Positions 51,790-60,942 of a DNA stretch of 64,000 bases are shown here, in pieces. Position numbers and translations under genes: made by a program. The first letter of the stretch is position 1, and each line of letters begins with the position of its first letter. The stretch is from contig NZ_JBGCBY010000014.1 of assembly GCF_041262165.1 (NCBI RefSeq), forward strand, positions 124,001 through 188,000. Direction: 5' to 3'. The DNA is from Streptacidiphilus sp041262165 (lineage in GTDB: Bacteria > Actinomycetota > Actinomycetes > Streptomycetales > Streptomycetaceae). Below the pieces are notes generated by a model that ran no database searches, was not told the origin of the DNA, and saw only the letters and a program-made list of their open reading frames with translations.

Positions 51790-54465
51790 TCAGTCGGACG
51801 CGCCGTCCGCCTGCTCCTCGCCCCCATTGTCGACTGCCCCGGAATCCGCGTCGGCCACACCCGAAGTCGCAACCGTACCGGTCTCGTCCGGCGCAGTCGC
51901 GTCCGTCGGTGTCTCGCCCTCGCCGTTCTCGTCCAGGTCGTCGTCACCGGCCCCCTCGGCGTTGCGGGCGATGCCGACGACGGCGTCCCGCTTACCCAGG
52001 TTGATCAGTTGGACGCCCATGGTGTCACGACTGGTTTCACGAACCTCCGCAACGCGGGTACGAATCACACCGCCGCCCAGAGTGATTGCGAGGATTTCGT
52101 CGCTTTCCTCCACAACCAGTGCGCCCACCAGGATGCCACGGTTCTCGACGATCTTGGCTGCCTTGATGCCCAGACCGCCGCGACCCTGAACTCGGTACTC
52201 GTCGACCCTGGTGCGCTTGGCGTAGCCGCCGTCGGTCGCCGTGAAGACGTACGTACCGGGGCGAATCACGTTCAGCGAGAGCAGCTCGTCGCCCTCGCGG
52301 AAACTCATACCCTTCACACCCGAGGTGGCCCGGCTCATCGGGCGCAGCGCCTCGTCGGTCGCGGTGAAGCGGATCGCCTGGGCCTTCTTGCTGACCAGCA
52401 GCAGGTCGTCCTCGGCGGAGACCAGCTCTGCGCCGATCAGCTCGTCGTCGCGACCCTCCTCGTCGGTGCGGAGGTTGATCGCGATCAGACCGCCCGAGCG
52501 GGGGGAGTCGTAGTCCTTCAGCGGCGTCTTCTTCACCAGGCCCTCGCGGGTCGCCAGGATCAGGTACGGCGCGGCCTCGTACGTGCGCACCGCCATGACC
52601 TGGGCGATGTGCTCGCCCGGCTGGAACGCCAGCAGGTTGGCGACGTGCTGGCCGCGGGCGTCACGGCCGGCGTCCGGCAGTTCGTAGCCCTTGGCCCGGT
52701 ACACCCGCCCCTTGTTGGTGAAGAAGAGGATCCAGTTGTGCGTCGTCGTCACGAAGAAGTGGTCGACGATGTCGTCCTGCTTGAGCTGCGCGCCGCGCAC
52801 ACCCTTGCCGCCGCGCTTCTGCGAGCGGTAGAGGTCGCTGCGGGTCCGCTTGACGTAGCCGCCACGGGTGATCGTGACGACGATGTCCTCCTCGGCGATG
52901 AGGTCCTCGACCGACATGTCTCCCTCGTAGGGGATGAGGGTGCTGCGCCGGTCGTCGCCGTACTTCTCCACGATGATCGCCAGCTCCTCGGCGATGATCG
53001 CGCGCTGGCGGTCGGGGGAGGCCAGGATCGCGTTGTACTCGTTGATCTTGGCCTGGAGCTCGTCGTGCTCGGCCGTGATCTTCTGGTGCTCCAGGGCGGC
53101 CAGGCGGCGCAGCTGCATCTCCAGGATCGCGTTGGCCTGGATCTCGTCGATCGCCAGCAGCGCCATCAGGCCCTGCCGGGACTCCTCGACGGTCTGCGAG
53201 CGGCGGATCGTCGCGATGACCGCGTCGATCGCGTCCAGCGCCTTGAGCAGGCCGCGCAGGATGTGGGCGCGCTCCTCGGCCTTGCGCAGCCGGAAGGTGG
53301 TGCGCCGGACGATGACCTCGACCTGGTGGTTGACCCAGTGCCGGATGAAGGCGTCGACGGCCAGGGTGCGCGGCACCCCGTCCACCAGGGCCAGCATGTT
53401 GGCGCCGAAGTTGGTCTGCAGGTCGGTGTGCTTGTAGAGGTTGTTCAGCACGACCTTGGCCACCGCGTCGCGCTTGAGCACGACCACCAGGCGCTGGCCG
53501 GTCCTCGACGACGACTCGTCGCGGACGTCGGCGATGCCGCCGACCCGTCCGTCCTTCACCAGATCGGCGATCTTCAGCGCCAGGTTGTCCGGGTTGACCT
53601 GGTACGGCAGCTCGGTGATGACCAGGCACTGGCGGCCCTGGATCTCCTCGACCTCGACGACCGCGCGCATGGTGATCGAGCCGCGCCCGGTGCGGTACGC
53701 GTCCTCGATGCCGCGGCGGCCCACGATCAGCGCGCCGGTCGGGAAGTCCGGGCCCTTGATCCGCTCGATCAGCGCTTCCAGCAGTTCCTCGTTGGAGGCC
53801 GTGGGGTTGTTCAGGTACCAGAGCGCGCCGGACGCGACCTCGCGCAGGTTGTGCGGCGGGATGTTGGTCGCCATCCCGACCGCGATCCCGGTGGCGCCGT
53901 TGACCAGCAGATTGGGGAAGCGCGCCGGGAGGACGTCCGGCTCCTGCGAGCGGCCGTCGTAGTTGGCGGAGAAGTCGACGGTCTCCTCGTCGATGTCCCG
54001 CATCATCTCCATGGCCAGCGGCATCATCCGGCACTCGGTGTAGCGCATGGCCGCCGCCGGGTCGTTGCCCGGTGAACCGAAGTTGCCGTTGCCGTCCACC
54101 AGCGGCATCCGCAGCGACCAGGGCTGCGCCAGCCGGACCACGGTGTCGTAGATCGAGGTGTCGCCGTGCGGGTGGTAGTTGCCCATCACGTCGCCGACCA
54201 CGCGGGCGCACTTGTAGTAGCCCTTCTCGGGCCGGTAGCCGCCGTCGTACATCGCGTAGAGCACGCGGCGGTGCACCGGCTTGAGGCCGTCGCGGACCTC
54301 GGGCAGGGCCCGGCTCACGATGACGCTCATCGCGTAGTCGAGGTAGGAGCGCTGCATCTCGCTCTCGAGCTCGACCTGCTCGATGCGAACGTTGGACGCG
54401 AGCTCGGGCTCCAGTCCCTCGATGCCCTCGGGGCCCTGCTCGGTGGGGTTGCCGTCTGCGACCAC
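51790..54465 (-). CDS. gyrA: DNA gyrase subunit A
   Basis: An 891-residue breakage-reunion subunit. The catalytic tyrosine is Y142 in AAAMRYTECRM. The quinolone-resistance region reads YHPHGDTSIYDTVVRLAQPW (98-117), with Thr103 at the position of E. coli Ser83 and Asp107 at Asp87. The C-terminal beta-pinwheel includes the GyrA-box variant QKRGGKG. A strongly acidic tail of about 55 residues ends the protein. GTG at 54465 lies 60 bp from the gyrB stop. Confidence 0.97.
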   Translation of the reverse strand: MVADGNPTEQGPEGIEGLEPELASNVRIEQVELESEMQRSYLDYAMSVIVSRALPEVRDGLKPVHRRVLYAMYDGGYRPEKGYYKCARVVGDVMGNYHPHGDTSIYDTVVRLAQPWSLRMPLVDGNGNFGSPGNDPAAAMRYTECRMMPLAMEMMRDIDEETVDFSANYDGRSQEPDVLPARFPNLLVNGATGIAVGMATNIPPHNLREVASGALWYLNNPTASNEELLEALIERIKGPDFPTGALIVGRRGIEDAYRTGRGSITMRAVVEVEEIQGRQCLVITELPYQVNPDNLALKIADLVKDGRVGGIADVRDESSSRTGQRLVVVLKRDAVAKVVLNNLYKHTDLQTNFGANMLALVDGVPRTLAVDAFIRHWVNHQVEVIVRRTTFRLRKAEERAHILRGLLKALDAIDAVIATIRRSQTVEESRQGLMALLAIDEIQANAILEMQLRRLAALEHQKITAEHDELQAKINEYNAILASPDRQRAIIAEELAIIVEKYGDDRRSTLIPYEGDMSVEDLIAEEDIVVTITRGGYVKRTRSDLYRSQKRGGKGVRGAQLKQDDIVDHFFVTTTHNWILFFTNKGRVYRAKGYELPDAGRDARGQHVANLLAFQPGEHIAQVMAVRTYEAAPYLILATREGLVKKTPLKDYDSPRSGGLIAINLRTDEEGRDDELIGAELVSAEDDLLLVSKKAQAIRFTATDEALRPMSRATSGVKGMSFREGDELLSLNVIRPGTYVFTATDGGYAKRTRVDEYRVQGRGGLGIKAAKIVENRGILVGALVVEESDEILAITLGGGVIRTRVAEVRETSRDTMGVQLINLGKRDAVVGIARNAEGAGDDDLDENGEGETPTDATAPDETGTVATSGVADADSGAVDNGGEEQADGASD

Positions 54466-54525
54466 TGCTGGTCAGTTTCCTCTCGTGCGGGTGCTGCCAG
54501 GGACTTCTGCGCGACCTGCGGGCCG

Positions 54526-56610
54526 TCAGACGTCCAGGAAGCGGACGTCCTTGGCGTTGCGCTGGATGAAGGAGCGGCGGGCCTCGACGTCCTCGCCCAT
54601 CAGGATGGAGAACAGGTCGTCCGCACGGGCGGCGTCCTCGAGGGTGACCTGGCCCAGGAGTCGGTGGTCCTGGTCCATGGTGGTGATCCGGAGCTCCTCG
54701 GCGTTCATCTCACCGAGACCCTTGAAGCGCTGGATCGCGTCGTCCTTGGGGAGCTTGCGCCCGGCCGCACGGCCGGCGGCGATGACCGCGTCACGCTCGG
54801 GGTCGGAGTAGACGTACTGGATGTCGTCCCGGCCCCACTTGATCTTGTACAGCGGCGGGCGGGCCAGGTAGACGTGGCCGCCCTCGATCAGCGGGCGCAT
54901 GAACCGGAACAGCAGGGTGAGCAGCAGGGTGTTGATGTGGTGGCCGTCGACGTCGGCATCGGCCATCAGCACGATCTTGTGATAGCGCAGCTTGGCCAGG
55001 TCGAAGTCGTCGTGGACGCCGGTGCCGAAGGCCGAGATCAGCGCCTGGACCTCGTTGTTCTGCAGGACCTTGTCGATCCTGGCCTTCTCCACGTTAAGGA
55101 TCTTGCCGCGGATCGGCAGGATCGCCTGCACCCGCGGATCGCGGCCCTGCTTGGCGGAGCCGCCGGCCGAGTCACCCTCGACAATGAAGATCTCGCACTC
55201 GGAGGGGTCCTTGCTCTGGCAGTCCGAGAGCTTGCCGGGCAGCGAGGCGGTCTCCAGCAGGCCCTTGCGACGGGTCAGGTCGCGCACCTTGCGGGCGGCG
55301 ACGCGGGCCGTGGCCGCGGTGATGGACTTGCGGATGATGTCCCCGGCCTCGACCGGGTTGCGGTCCAGCCAGTCATTGAGGTGCTCGTGCACGACCTTCT
55401 GCACGAAAGTCTTGGCCTCGGTGTTGCCCAGCTTGGTCTTGGTCTGGCCCTCGAACTGCGGCTCGCCCAGCTTGACGCTGATGATCGCGGTCAGGCCCTC
55501 GCGGATGTCCTCGCCGGTGAGGTTCTCGTCCTTCTCGCGGAGGAACTTCTTCTCCCGGGCGTAGCGGTTGACCAGGCCGGTCAGCGCGGCGCGGAAGCCC
55601 TCCTCGTGGGTGCCGCCCTCATGGGTGTGGATGGTGTTGGCGAAGGAGTACACACCCTCGCTGTACGCCGTGTTCCACTGCATGGCGACCTCGCAGGAGA
55701 TCGTCCGCCCCTTGTCCTCGGCCTCGAAGTCGATGACCGTGGGGTGGATGACGTCGCCCTTGCGGGAGTTCAGGTACGTCACGAAGTCGGAGATGCCGCC
55801 CTCGTAGTGGTACGTCACCGTGAACGGCTTGCCGTCGTCGTCGACGTGGTCCGGACGCTCGTCGGTCAGGCTGATGGTGAGGCCCTTGTTGAGGAACGCC
55901 ATCTCCTGGAAGCGCCGCGACAGCGTGTCGAAGGAGTACTCGGTGGTCTCGAAGATGTCGCCGTCGGCCCAGAAGGTGACCGCGGTGCCGGTCTCGTCGG
56001 TGGCCTCGTGGCGCTCCAGCTCCGCGGTGGGCGCGCCGAGCTTGTAGTCCTGGGTCCAGCGGTGGCCGTCCCGGCGGATCTCCACCGAGAGGCGCTGCGA
56101 CAGGGCGTTGACCACGGACACGCCGACGCCGTGCAGACCGCCGGAGACGGAGTAGCCGCCGCCGCCGAACTTTCCGCCCGCGTGCAGCACCGTGAGCACG
56201 ACCTCGACGGCCGGCTTGCCCTGGCCGGGGACGATGTCCACGGGGATGCCACGGCCGTTGTCGGTGACCCGCACCGCACCGTCGCCGAGGATCGTCACCT
56301 CGATGGTGTCCGCGTGCCCGGCGAGGGCCTCGTCCACCGCGTTGTCCACGACCTCGTAGACGAGGTGGTGCAGCCCGCGCTCGCCGGTCGACCCGATGTA
56401 CATGCCGGGGCGCTTGCGGACCGCGTCCAGGCCCTCAAGGACGGTGATCGCGCTGCCGTCATAGGACGAGTTGTTCTCCGAGAGCGAGCCGGAGACGCGC
56501 GCGAGCGCGTCGTCGCCCTGCGCAACTTCCTCCGTTGCCTCGGAGCTCACGACGGCCTCATCGGACAGGGGATTCTCGGGGGTCTGGCTGGGGTCGCCGG
56601 AATCGGCCAC
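54526..56610 (-). CDS. gyrB: DNA gyrase subunit B
   Basis: A 694-residue ATPase subunit. The GHKL ATP site includes EVVDNAVDEALAGHAD, DNGRGIPVDI and GGLHGVGVSVVNALS. The TOPRIM domain has EGDSAGGSAKQGRD and the metal-binding DADVDGHHI, and the C terminus has RFKGLGEMN. GTG at 56610 gives the family start VADSGDPSQ with an AAAGGG site; an ATG 33 bases upstream would add 11 unlikely residues. Two GCTCAGTCACC-like repeats in the 270-bp upstream gap may belong to its promoter. Confidence 0.97.
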   Translation of the reverse strand: MADSGDPSQTPENPLSDEAVVSSEATEEVAQGDDALARVSGSLSENNSSYDGSAITVLEGLDAVRKRPGMYIGSTGERGLHHLVYEVVDNAVDEALAGHADTIEVTILGDGAVRVTDNGRGIPVDIVPGQGKPAVEVVLTVLHAGGKFGGGGYSVSGGLHGVGVSVVNALSQRLSVEIRRDGHRWTQDYKLGAPTAELERHEATDETGTAVTFWADGDIFETTEYSFDTLSRRFQEMAFLNKGLTISLTDERPDHVDDDGKPFTVTYHYEGGISDFVTYLNSRKGDVIHPTVIDFEAEDKGRTISCEVAMQWNTAYSEGVYSFANTIHTHEGGTHEEGFRAALTGLVNRYAREKKFLREKDENLTGEDIREGLTAIISVKLGEPQFEGQTKTKLGNTEAKTFVQKVVHEHLNDWLDRNPVEAGDIIRKSITAATARVAARKVRDLTRRKGLLETASLPGKLSDCQSKDPSECEIFIVEGDSAGGSAKQGRDPRVQAILPIRGKILNVEKARIDKVLQNNEVQALISAFGTGVHDDFDLAKLRYHKIVLMADADVDGHHINTLLLTLLFRFMRPLIEGGHVYLARPPLYKIKWGRDDIQYVYSDPERDAVIAAGRAAGRKLPKDDAIQRFKGLGEMNAEELRITTMDQDHRLLGQVTLEDAARADDLFSILMGEDVEARRSFIQRNAKDVRFLDV

Positions 56611-56880
56611 GAAGCGCCCTTTCTGGCACAGCTCGGGCCGCATCCGTACCCCGTGGGTGGGACCGGACCGGCCTCGGCACTCGACTCAGTCACCGCTCAG
56701 TCACCGCAAGCGGCGGTTTCAGCCTCCAGTCTACCGGTACGACTGACACTCATGGGCCTTTGGCAGGCCCTGGCTTCCCCCGTGCCGCGCGAAATCCGGG
56801 TCGGATGTATCCCACCACCCGCCCGGGGGGCGGGATGGGCTCACATGGGCACGGAGCCGGTCCAGTCGGTCACCCGCCGG

Positions 56881-57462
56881 TCATCCCCAGGTGTCTCCCG
56901 GCCCCTTGCTCCCCGGAGCCCTCAACCGGCCGTAGGAGCGCGTCGGCCCCGTCGGCCCCTGCACCTTGATCAGCTTGACCGTGCCGTGGCCCAGCTCCTG
57001 GTTGAGCTTCCCCACCAGCTGCGGGGCCAGCAACCGGATCTGCGTCGCCCAGGCCGTGGAACTGCAGCGCACGGTGAGCACCCGGTCGTCCTCCGCGTAG
57101 TGCTCGGGCTCACAGTGCGCGGCCAGGTCCCGCCCCACGATCTGCGGCCAGCGGCCCATCACCCCGCCCACCGCGGCCGGCGCCTCCCAGCCGCGCTCGG
57201 CGACCAGACGACTGATCGCGGCGCCCAGCGACTGCGGGTCGCGCCCGTCCGCCCGTGCGCCGGAACGCAACCCGGTACGCCGGGCCTCCTTCTTCTGCCG
57301 AACGCTGTCGCCGCGCAGCCGCGCCTGCTCCCTGGCGTTCCGCAGCGCCACCCGCGCCAGATCGACACCGGTGAGCTGCGGCTCCTCACGGCCGGGCTCG
57401 TCGTGCCCCGACTCCTCACGGCTCCCTGCCGCCTCTGTTCCCGCACCAGCCGAATCGCTCAC
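56881..57462 (-). CDS. DUF721 (DciA-like) protein
   Basis: A 193-residue protein with the DUF721 domain (about 75-180: LGAAISRLVAERGWEAPAAVGGVMGRWPQIVG, LTVRCSSTAWATQIRLLAPQLVGKLNQELG). Members called DciA act as helicase operators that load DnaB in bacteria lacking DnaC. It is placed between recF and gyrB as in other actinobacteria. GTG at 57462 has GAGG 7 bases upstream; ATG at 57495 is an alternative. Confidence 0.87.
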   Translation of the reverse strand: MSDSAGAGTEAAGSREESGHDEPGREEPQLTGVDLARVALRNAREQARLRGDSVRQKKEARRTGLRSGARADGRDPQSLGAAISRLVAERGWEAPAAVGGVMGRWPQIVGRDLAAHCEPEHYAEDDRVLTVRCSSTAWATQIRLLAPQLVGKLNQELGHGTVKLIKVQGPTGPTRSYGRLRAPGSKGPGDTWG

Positions 57463-57539
57463 AGCCGCCTCGCTTTCCCCAGCCTGGGGATGCAAGCGTA
57501 CGAGGCCCCACCGTCAACAGTGGTCCTCACGCGTGGTCC

Positions 57540-58670
57540 TCACGCGATTCTGCTGACCTCACCGCCGGCGACCGCGTAGCGGGCACCCGCCAGCGCCGCC
57601 GGGACGTCCTCCGCCACCGCGGCCGTCACCAGCACCTGCTCGCCGTTCGCCACCAGCTCGGCGAGACGCTCTCGACGACGGGTGTCCAGCTCGGCGAAAA
57701 CGTCGTCCAGGATCAGCACCGGCTCGCCCCCGCCCGCGCGCAACAGCTCGTAGGAGGCGAGCCGAAGCGCCAGCGCGAAGGACCAGGACTCGCCGTGGCT
57801 GGCGTAGCCCTTGGCGGGCAGCTCGCCCAGTTGCAGGCCGAGCTCGTCCCGGTGCGGGCCGACCAGGGTGACGCCGCGCTCGATCTCCTGCTTCCGGGCC
57901 GCGCCGAGCGCGCCCAGCATCGCCGTGTACAGCGGCTCGCGGCCGCCGCCGAGGGGAACCCCCTCGCCCATGGAACTGCGGTACTCCAGCCGCGTCGGGC
58001 CGCCGCCCGGGGCCAGCTCCTCGTACGCGGCCCGCACCAGCGGCTGCAGCGCGGTGACCAGGTCGATCCGGCAGGCGAGCAGCTCCGCGCCGGCGCGCGC
58101 CAGGTGGTCGTCCCAGACGTCGAGAGTGGACAGCTCGACCCGGCCGCTGGTGCGCCGCGCCATGGCCGCGGACTTGAGCAGCGCGTTCCGCTGCTTCAGC
58201 ACCCGGTCGTAGTCCTGGCGCACGCCGGCGAGCCGGGGAGCGCGGGCGACCAGCAGCTCGTCCAGGAAGCGGCGGCGCTCACCCGGGTCGCCCTTCACCA
58301 GCGCCAGGTCCTCGGGGGCGAACAGGACCGTACGCAGCAGGCCCAGGACATCGCGCGGCCGGACGTTGTCGGAGCGGTTGATCCTGGCCCGGTTGGCCTT
58401 GCCGGGATTGAGCTCCAGTTCGACCAGGGTGGGGCGCTGGTCGCGGACGATGCTGGCGCGGATCACCGCGCGCTCGGCGCCGAGGCGCACCAGCGGCGCG
58501 TCACCGGCCACCCGGTGACTGGCCAGGGTGGCGACATAGCCGATCGCCTCGACCAGGTTGGTCTTGCCCTGGCCGTTGGGACCGGTGAACGAGGTCACGC
58601 CCGGGTCGAGCGGAACCTCGACCCGGGCGTAGGAACGGAAGTCGGCCAACGACAGATGCGCGACATGCAT
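57540..58670 (-). CDS. recF: RecF DNA repair ATPase
   Basis: A 376-residue SMC-like protein that loads RecA at single-strand gaps. Walker A is GPNGQGKT (30-37), the RecF signature is FAPEDLALVKGDPGERRRFLDELL (about 116-140), and Walker B is VLILDDVFAELD (near 325). It lies in the dnaN-gnd-recF order of Streptomyces. Confidence 0.96.
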   Translation of the reverse strand: MHVAHLSLADFRSYARVEVPLDPGVTSFTGPNGQGKTNLVEAIGYVATLASHRVAGDAPLVRLGAERAVIRASIVRDQRPTLVELELNPGKANRARINRSDNVRPRDVLGLLRTVLFAPEDLALVKGDPGERRRFLDELLVARAPRLAGVRQDYDRVLKQRNALLKSAAMARRTSGRVELSTLDVWDDHLARAGAELLACRIDLVTALQPLVRAAYEELAPGGGPTRLEYRSSMGEGVPLGGGREPLYTAMLGALGAARKQEIERGVTLVGPHRDELGLQLGELPAKGYASHGESWSFALALRLASYELLRAGGGEPVLILDDVFAELDTRRRERLAELVANGEQVLVTAAVAEDVPAALAGARYAVAGGEVSRIA

Positions 58671-58734
58671 GCTCTGGACTCGTCAGCCTTCTTCTCGTCA
58701 GTTCTGCTTCTCGTCAGTTGCGGTGTGCTGCCCG

Positions 58735-59610
58735 CTACTTGGACTCGACCGCGTGGCCGCCGAACTGGTTGCGCAGGGCGGCGACCATCTTCATCTGCGG
58801 GGAGTCGTCCTGGCGGGAGGCGAAGCGGGCGAACAGGGAGGCGGTGATCGCGGGCAGCGGTACCGCGTGGTCGATCGCGGCCTCCACGGTCCAGCGCCCC
58901 TCGCCGGAATCGTCGGCGTAGCCCTTGAGTTTGGCCAGGTGCTCGTCGTCGTCCAGGGCGTTGACGGCCAGGTCCAGCAGCCAGGAGCGGATGACCGTGC
59001 CTTCCTGCCAGGACCGGAAGATCTCGCGCACGTCGGTGACCGAGTCCACGGCCTCCAGCAGCTCCCAGCCCTCGGCGTAGGCCTGCATCATGGCGTACTC
59101 GATGCCGTTGTGGACCATCTTGGCGAAGTGCCCGGCGCCGACCTTGCCCGCGTGCACCGAGCCGGAGTCGCCCTCGGGCTTGAGCGCGTCGAAGACCGGC
59201 TGGACCTTGGCGATGTCGGCGGCCTCGCCGCCGTACATCAGCGCGTAGCCGTTCTGCAGGCCCCACACCCCGCCGGAGACCCCGCAGTCCACGAAGCCGA
59301 TGCCCTTGGCGGCCAGCTCGGCCGCGTGCTTCTCGTCGTCGGTCCAGCGCGAGTTGCCGCCGTCCACCACCACGTCGCCCGGCTCCAGCAGCTCGGCCAG
59401 CTCGTCCACCGTCGCCTGGGTCGGCGCCCCGGCCGGCACCATCACCCACACCACCCGCGGGGCATGGAGCGCGCCCACGAGCTCCTTGAGACTGGAGACA
59501 TCCGCCAGGTCCGGGTTGCGGTCGTAGCCGACCACGGTGTGGCCCGCACGGCGAATGCGCTCGCGCATGTTGCCGCCCATCTTGCCGAGACCGATGAGTC
59601 CGAGCTCCAT
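58735..59610 (-). CDS. gnd: 6-phosphogluconate dehydrogenase, decarboxylating (GntZ-type short form)
   Basis: A 291-residue NAD(P)-dependent enzyme of the oxidative pentose phosphate path. The Rossmann motif is GLIGLGKMGGNM (4-15). Substrate and catalytic regions are DGGNSRWTDDEKHA, DCGVSGGVWGLQNGYALMYGG and GAGHFAKMVHNGIEYAMMQAYAEG. The short, GntZ-like form is typical between dnaN and recF in streptomycetes. The ATG at 59610 was chosen because earlier codons read antisense-like sequence. Confidence 0.94.
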   Translation of the reverse strand: MELGLIGLGKMGGNMRERIRRAGHTVVGYDRNPDLADVSSLKELVGALHAPRVVWVMVPAGAPTQATVDELAELLEPGDVVVDGGNSRWTDDEKHAAELAAKGIGFVDCGVSGGVWGLQNGYALMYGGEAADIAKVQPVFDALKPEGDSGSVHAGKVGAGHFAKMVHNGIEYAMMQAYAEGWELLEAVDSVTDVREIFRSWQEGTVIRSWLLDLAVNALDDDEHLAKLKGYADDSGEGRWTVEAAIDHAVPLPAITASLFARFASRQDDSPQMKMVAALRNQFGGHAVESK

Positions 59611-59674
59611 CAGAAGTCCTTCTGTCGAGGTGACTGCGTAGCGCGCGGCCCCCTTGCCGCCAGGCAGAACCCTA

Positions 59675-59701
59675 CGCCCGATGCCTTGTGGGCATCGGGC
59701 G
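59675..59701. terminator. Hairpin terminator downstream of dnaN
   Basis: CGCCCGATGCC (59675-59685) pairs perfectly with 59691-59701 around TTGTG, 111 bp past the dnaN stop and before gnd. Confidence 0.8.
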
Positions 59702-59774
59702 CAGGACCCATCCGCATGACCGGGTTGTCCACAGTCCCGCACAGTCCTGTGGCCAACTGCCCGGCCGTCAGCCG

Positions 59775-59835
59775 TCAGCCGGACAACCGCACCGGCATAC
59801 TCCAACCCTTTTCAGCCGGACAACCGCACCGGCAT
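59775..59835. repeat. 24-bp direct repeat duplicating the 3' end of dnaN
   Basis: TCAGCCGGACAACCGCACCG plus GCAT occurs at 59812-59835, where it encodes the last residues MPVRLSG and the stop of dnaN. It occurs again unchanged at 59775-59798, just downstream. Period 37 bp. A perfect DnaA box (TTGTCCACA) lies nearby at 59725-59733. Confidence 0.95.
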
Positions 59836-60942
59836 GATCAAGTACTTGTACGTCTCGTCGGCCTCCGCGTCGACCGCGTGCTTGCCGCTCAGCAGCGCAG
59901 GCTTGGTCGAGGTGGTGAAGCTCAGCTGGGCGACCGCGGAGTCGATCGCGGACAGGCCGTCAAGCAGGTAGGCCGGGTTGAAGGCGATCGAGATGTCGTC
60001 GCCCTCCAGGCCCGCGTCCACGCGCTCCGTGGCCTGGGCGTCATCGCCCGAGCCGGCCTCCAGGGTGAGTACGCCCTGCTCAAAGCTCAACCGCACCGGG
60101 GTGTTCCGCTCGGCGACAAGGGAGACGCGCTTGACGGCCTCCACGAAGGCCGAGGTCTCGATGGTGGCCACCGAGTTGAACTCGGTCGGGAAGAGCGCCC
60201 GGAACTTCGGGAACTCCCCTTCCAGCAGCCGCGTGGTGGTGCGGCGGCCGGCGCCCTCGAAACCGATCAGGCCCTCACCCTTGCCGCTGCCCGCTAGGGC
60301 GATGCTGACCACGTCGCCCGCACTGAGCGACTTGGCGGTGTCCAGGAGCGTCTTGGCGGGCACCAGGGCGACTGCGGAGAGGCCCGCCTGCTCGGGCTTC
60401 CACATCAGGTCGCGGACGGCGAAACGGTAGCGGTCGGTGGCGGCCAGGGTGACCCGGTCCCCCTCGATCTCGACCCGCACACCGGTGAGCACCGGCAGCG
60501 TGTCGTCGCGACCGGCCGCCGTGGCGACCTGCGCGACGGCGGCGGCGAAGGCCTCACCGGGGACGGTGCCGGACACGGTGGGCATCTGCGGCAGCGCCGG
60601 GTACTCGTCCACAGGAAGCGTGGGGAGTGTGAATCGTGAGCTGCCGCAGAGCACAACGACCCGCACGCCGTCCGTGGAGATCTCCACAGGCCTGTTGGGA
60701 AGCGAACGCGAGATGTCGGCCAGCAGGCGGCCCGAGACCAGGACCGTGCCCGCCTCCTCGACGTCCGCCTCGGTCTCCACCCGCGCGGAGACCTCGTAGT
60801 CGAAACCGGAAAGGCTCAGCTTGCCCTCGTCGGCCGCCAGCAGCAGCCCGGCCAGCACCGGCACCGGAGGCCGTGCCGGGAGGCTGCGCGCGGCCCAGGC
60901 CACGGCCTCCGCGAGGACGTCACGCTCGACCCGGAACTTCAC
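59812..60942 (-). CDS. dnaN: DNA polymerase III beta sliding clamp
   Basis: A 376-residue ring subunit that tethers the replicase to DNA. Three topologically similar domains are visible, with SGRLLADISRSLPNRPVEI in the first, LPVLTGVRVEIEGDRVTLAATDRYRFAVR in the second and the C-terminal YLIMPVRLSG that ends the client-binding pocket. GTG at 60942 follows AGGAGG by 8 bases. The gene reads away from oriC. Its last 24 bases are duplicated downstream. Confidence 0.97.
   Translation of the reverse strand: MKFRVERDVLAEAVAWAARSLPARPPVPVLAGLLLAADEGKLSLSGFDYEVSARVETEADVEEAGTVLVSGRLLADISRSLPNRPVEISTDGVRVVVLCGSSRFTLPTLPVDEYPALPQMPTVSGTVPGEAFAAAVAQVATAAGRDDTLPVLTGVRVEIEGDRVTLAATDRYRFAVRDLMWKPEQAGLSAVALVPAKTLLDTAKSLSAGDVVSIALAGSGKGEGLIGFEGAGRRTTTRLLEGEFPKFRALFPTEFNSVATIETSAFVEAVKRVSLVAERNTPVRLSFEQGVLTLEAGSGDDAQATERVDAGLEGDDISIAFNPAYLLDGLSAIDSAVAQLSFTTSTKPALLSGKHAVDAEADETYKYLIMPVRLSG

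Noticed and set aside
52029..52045. A second parS-like sequence (GGTTTCACGAACC) in gyrA
   Set aside because: It lacks the central CACGTG palindrome and the right half of the site.
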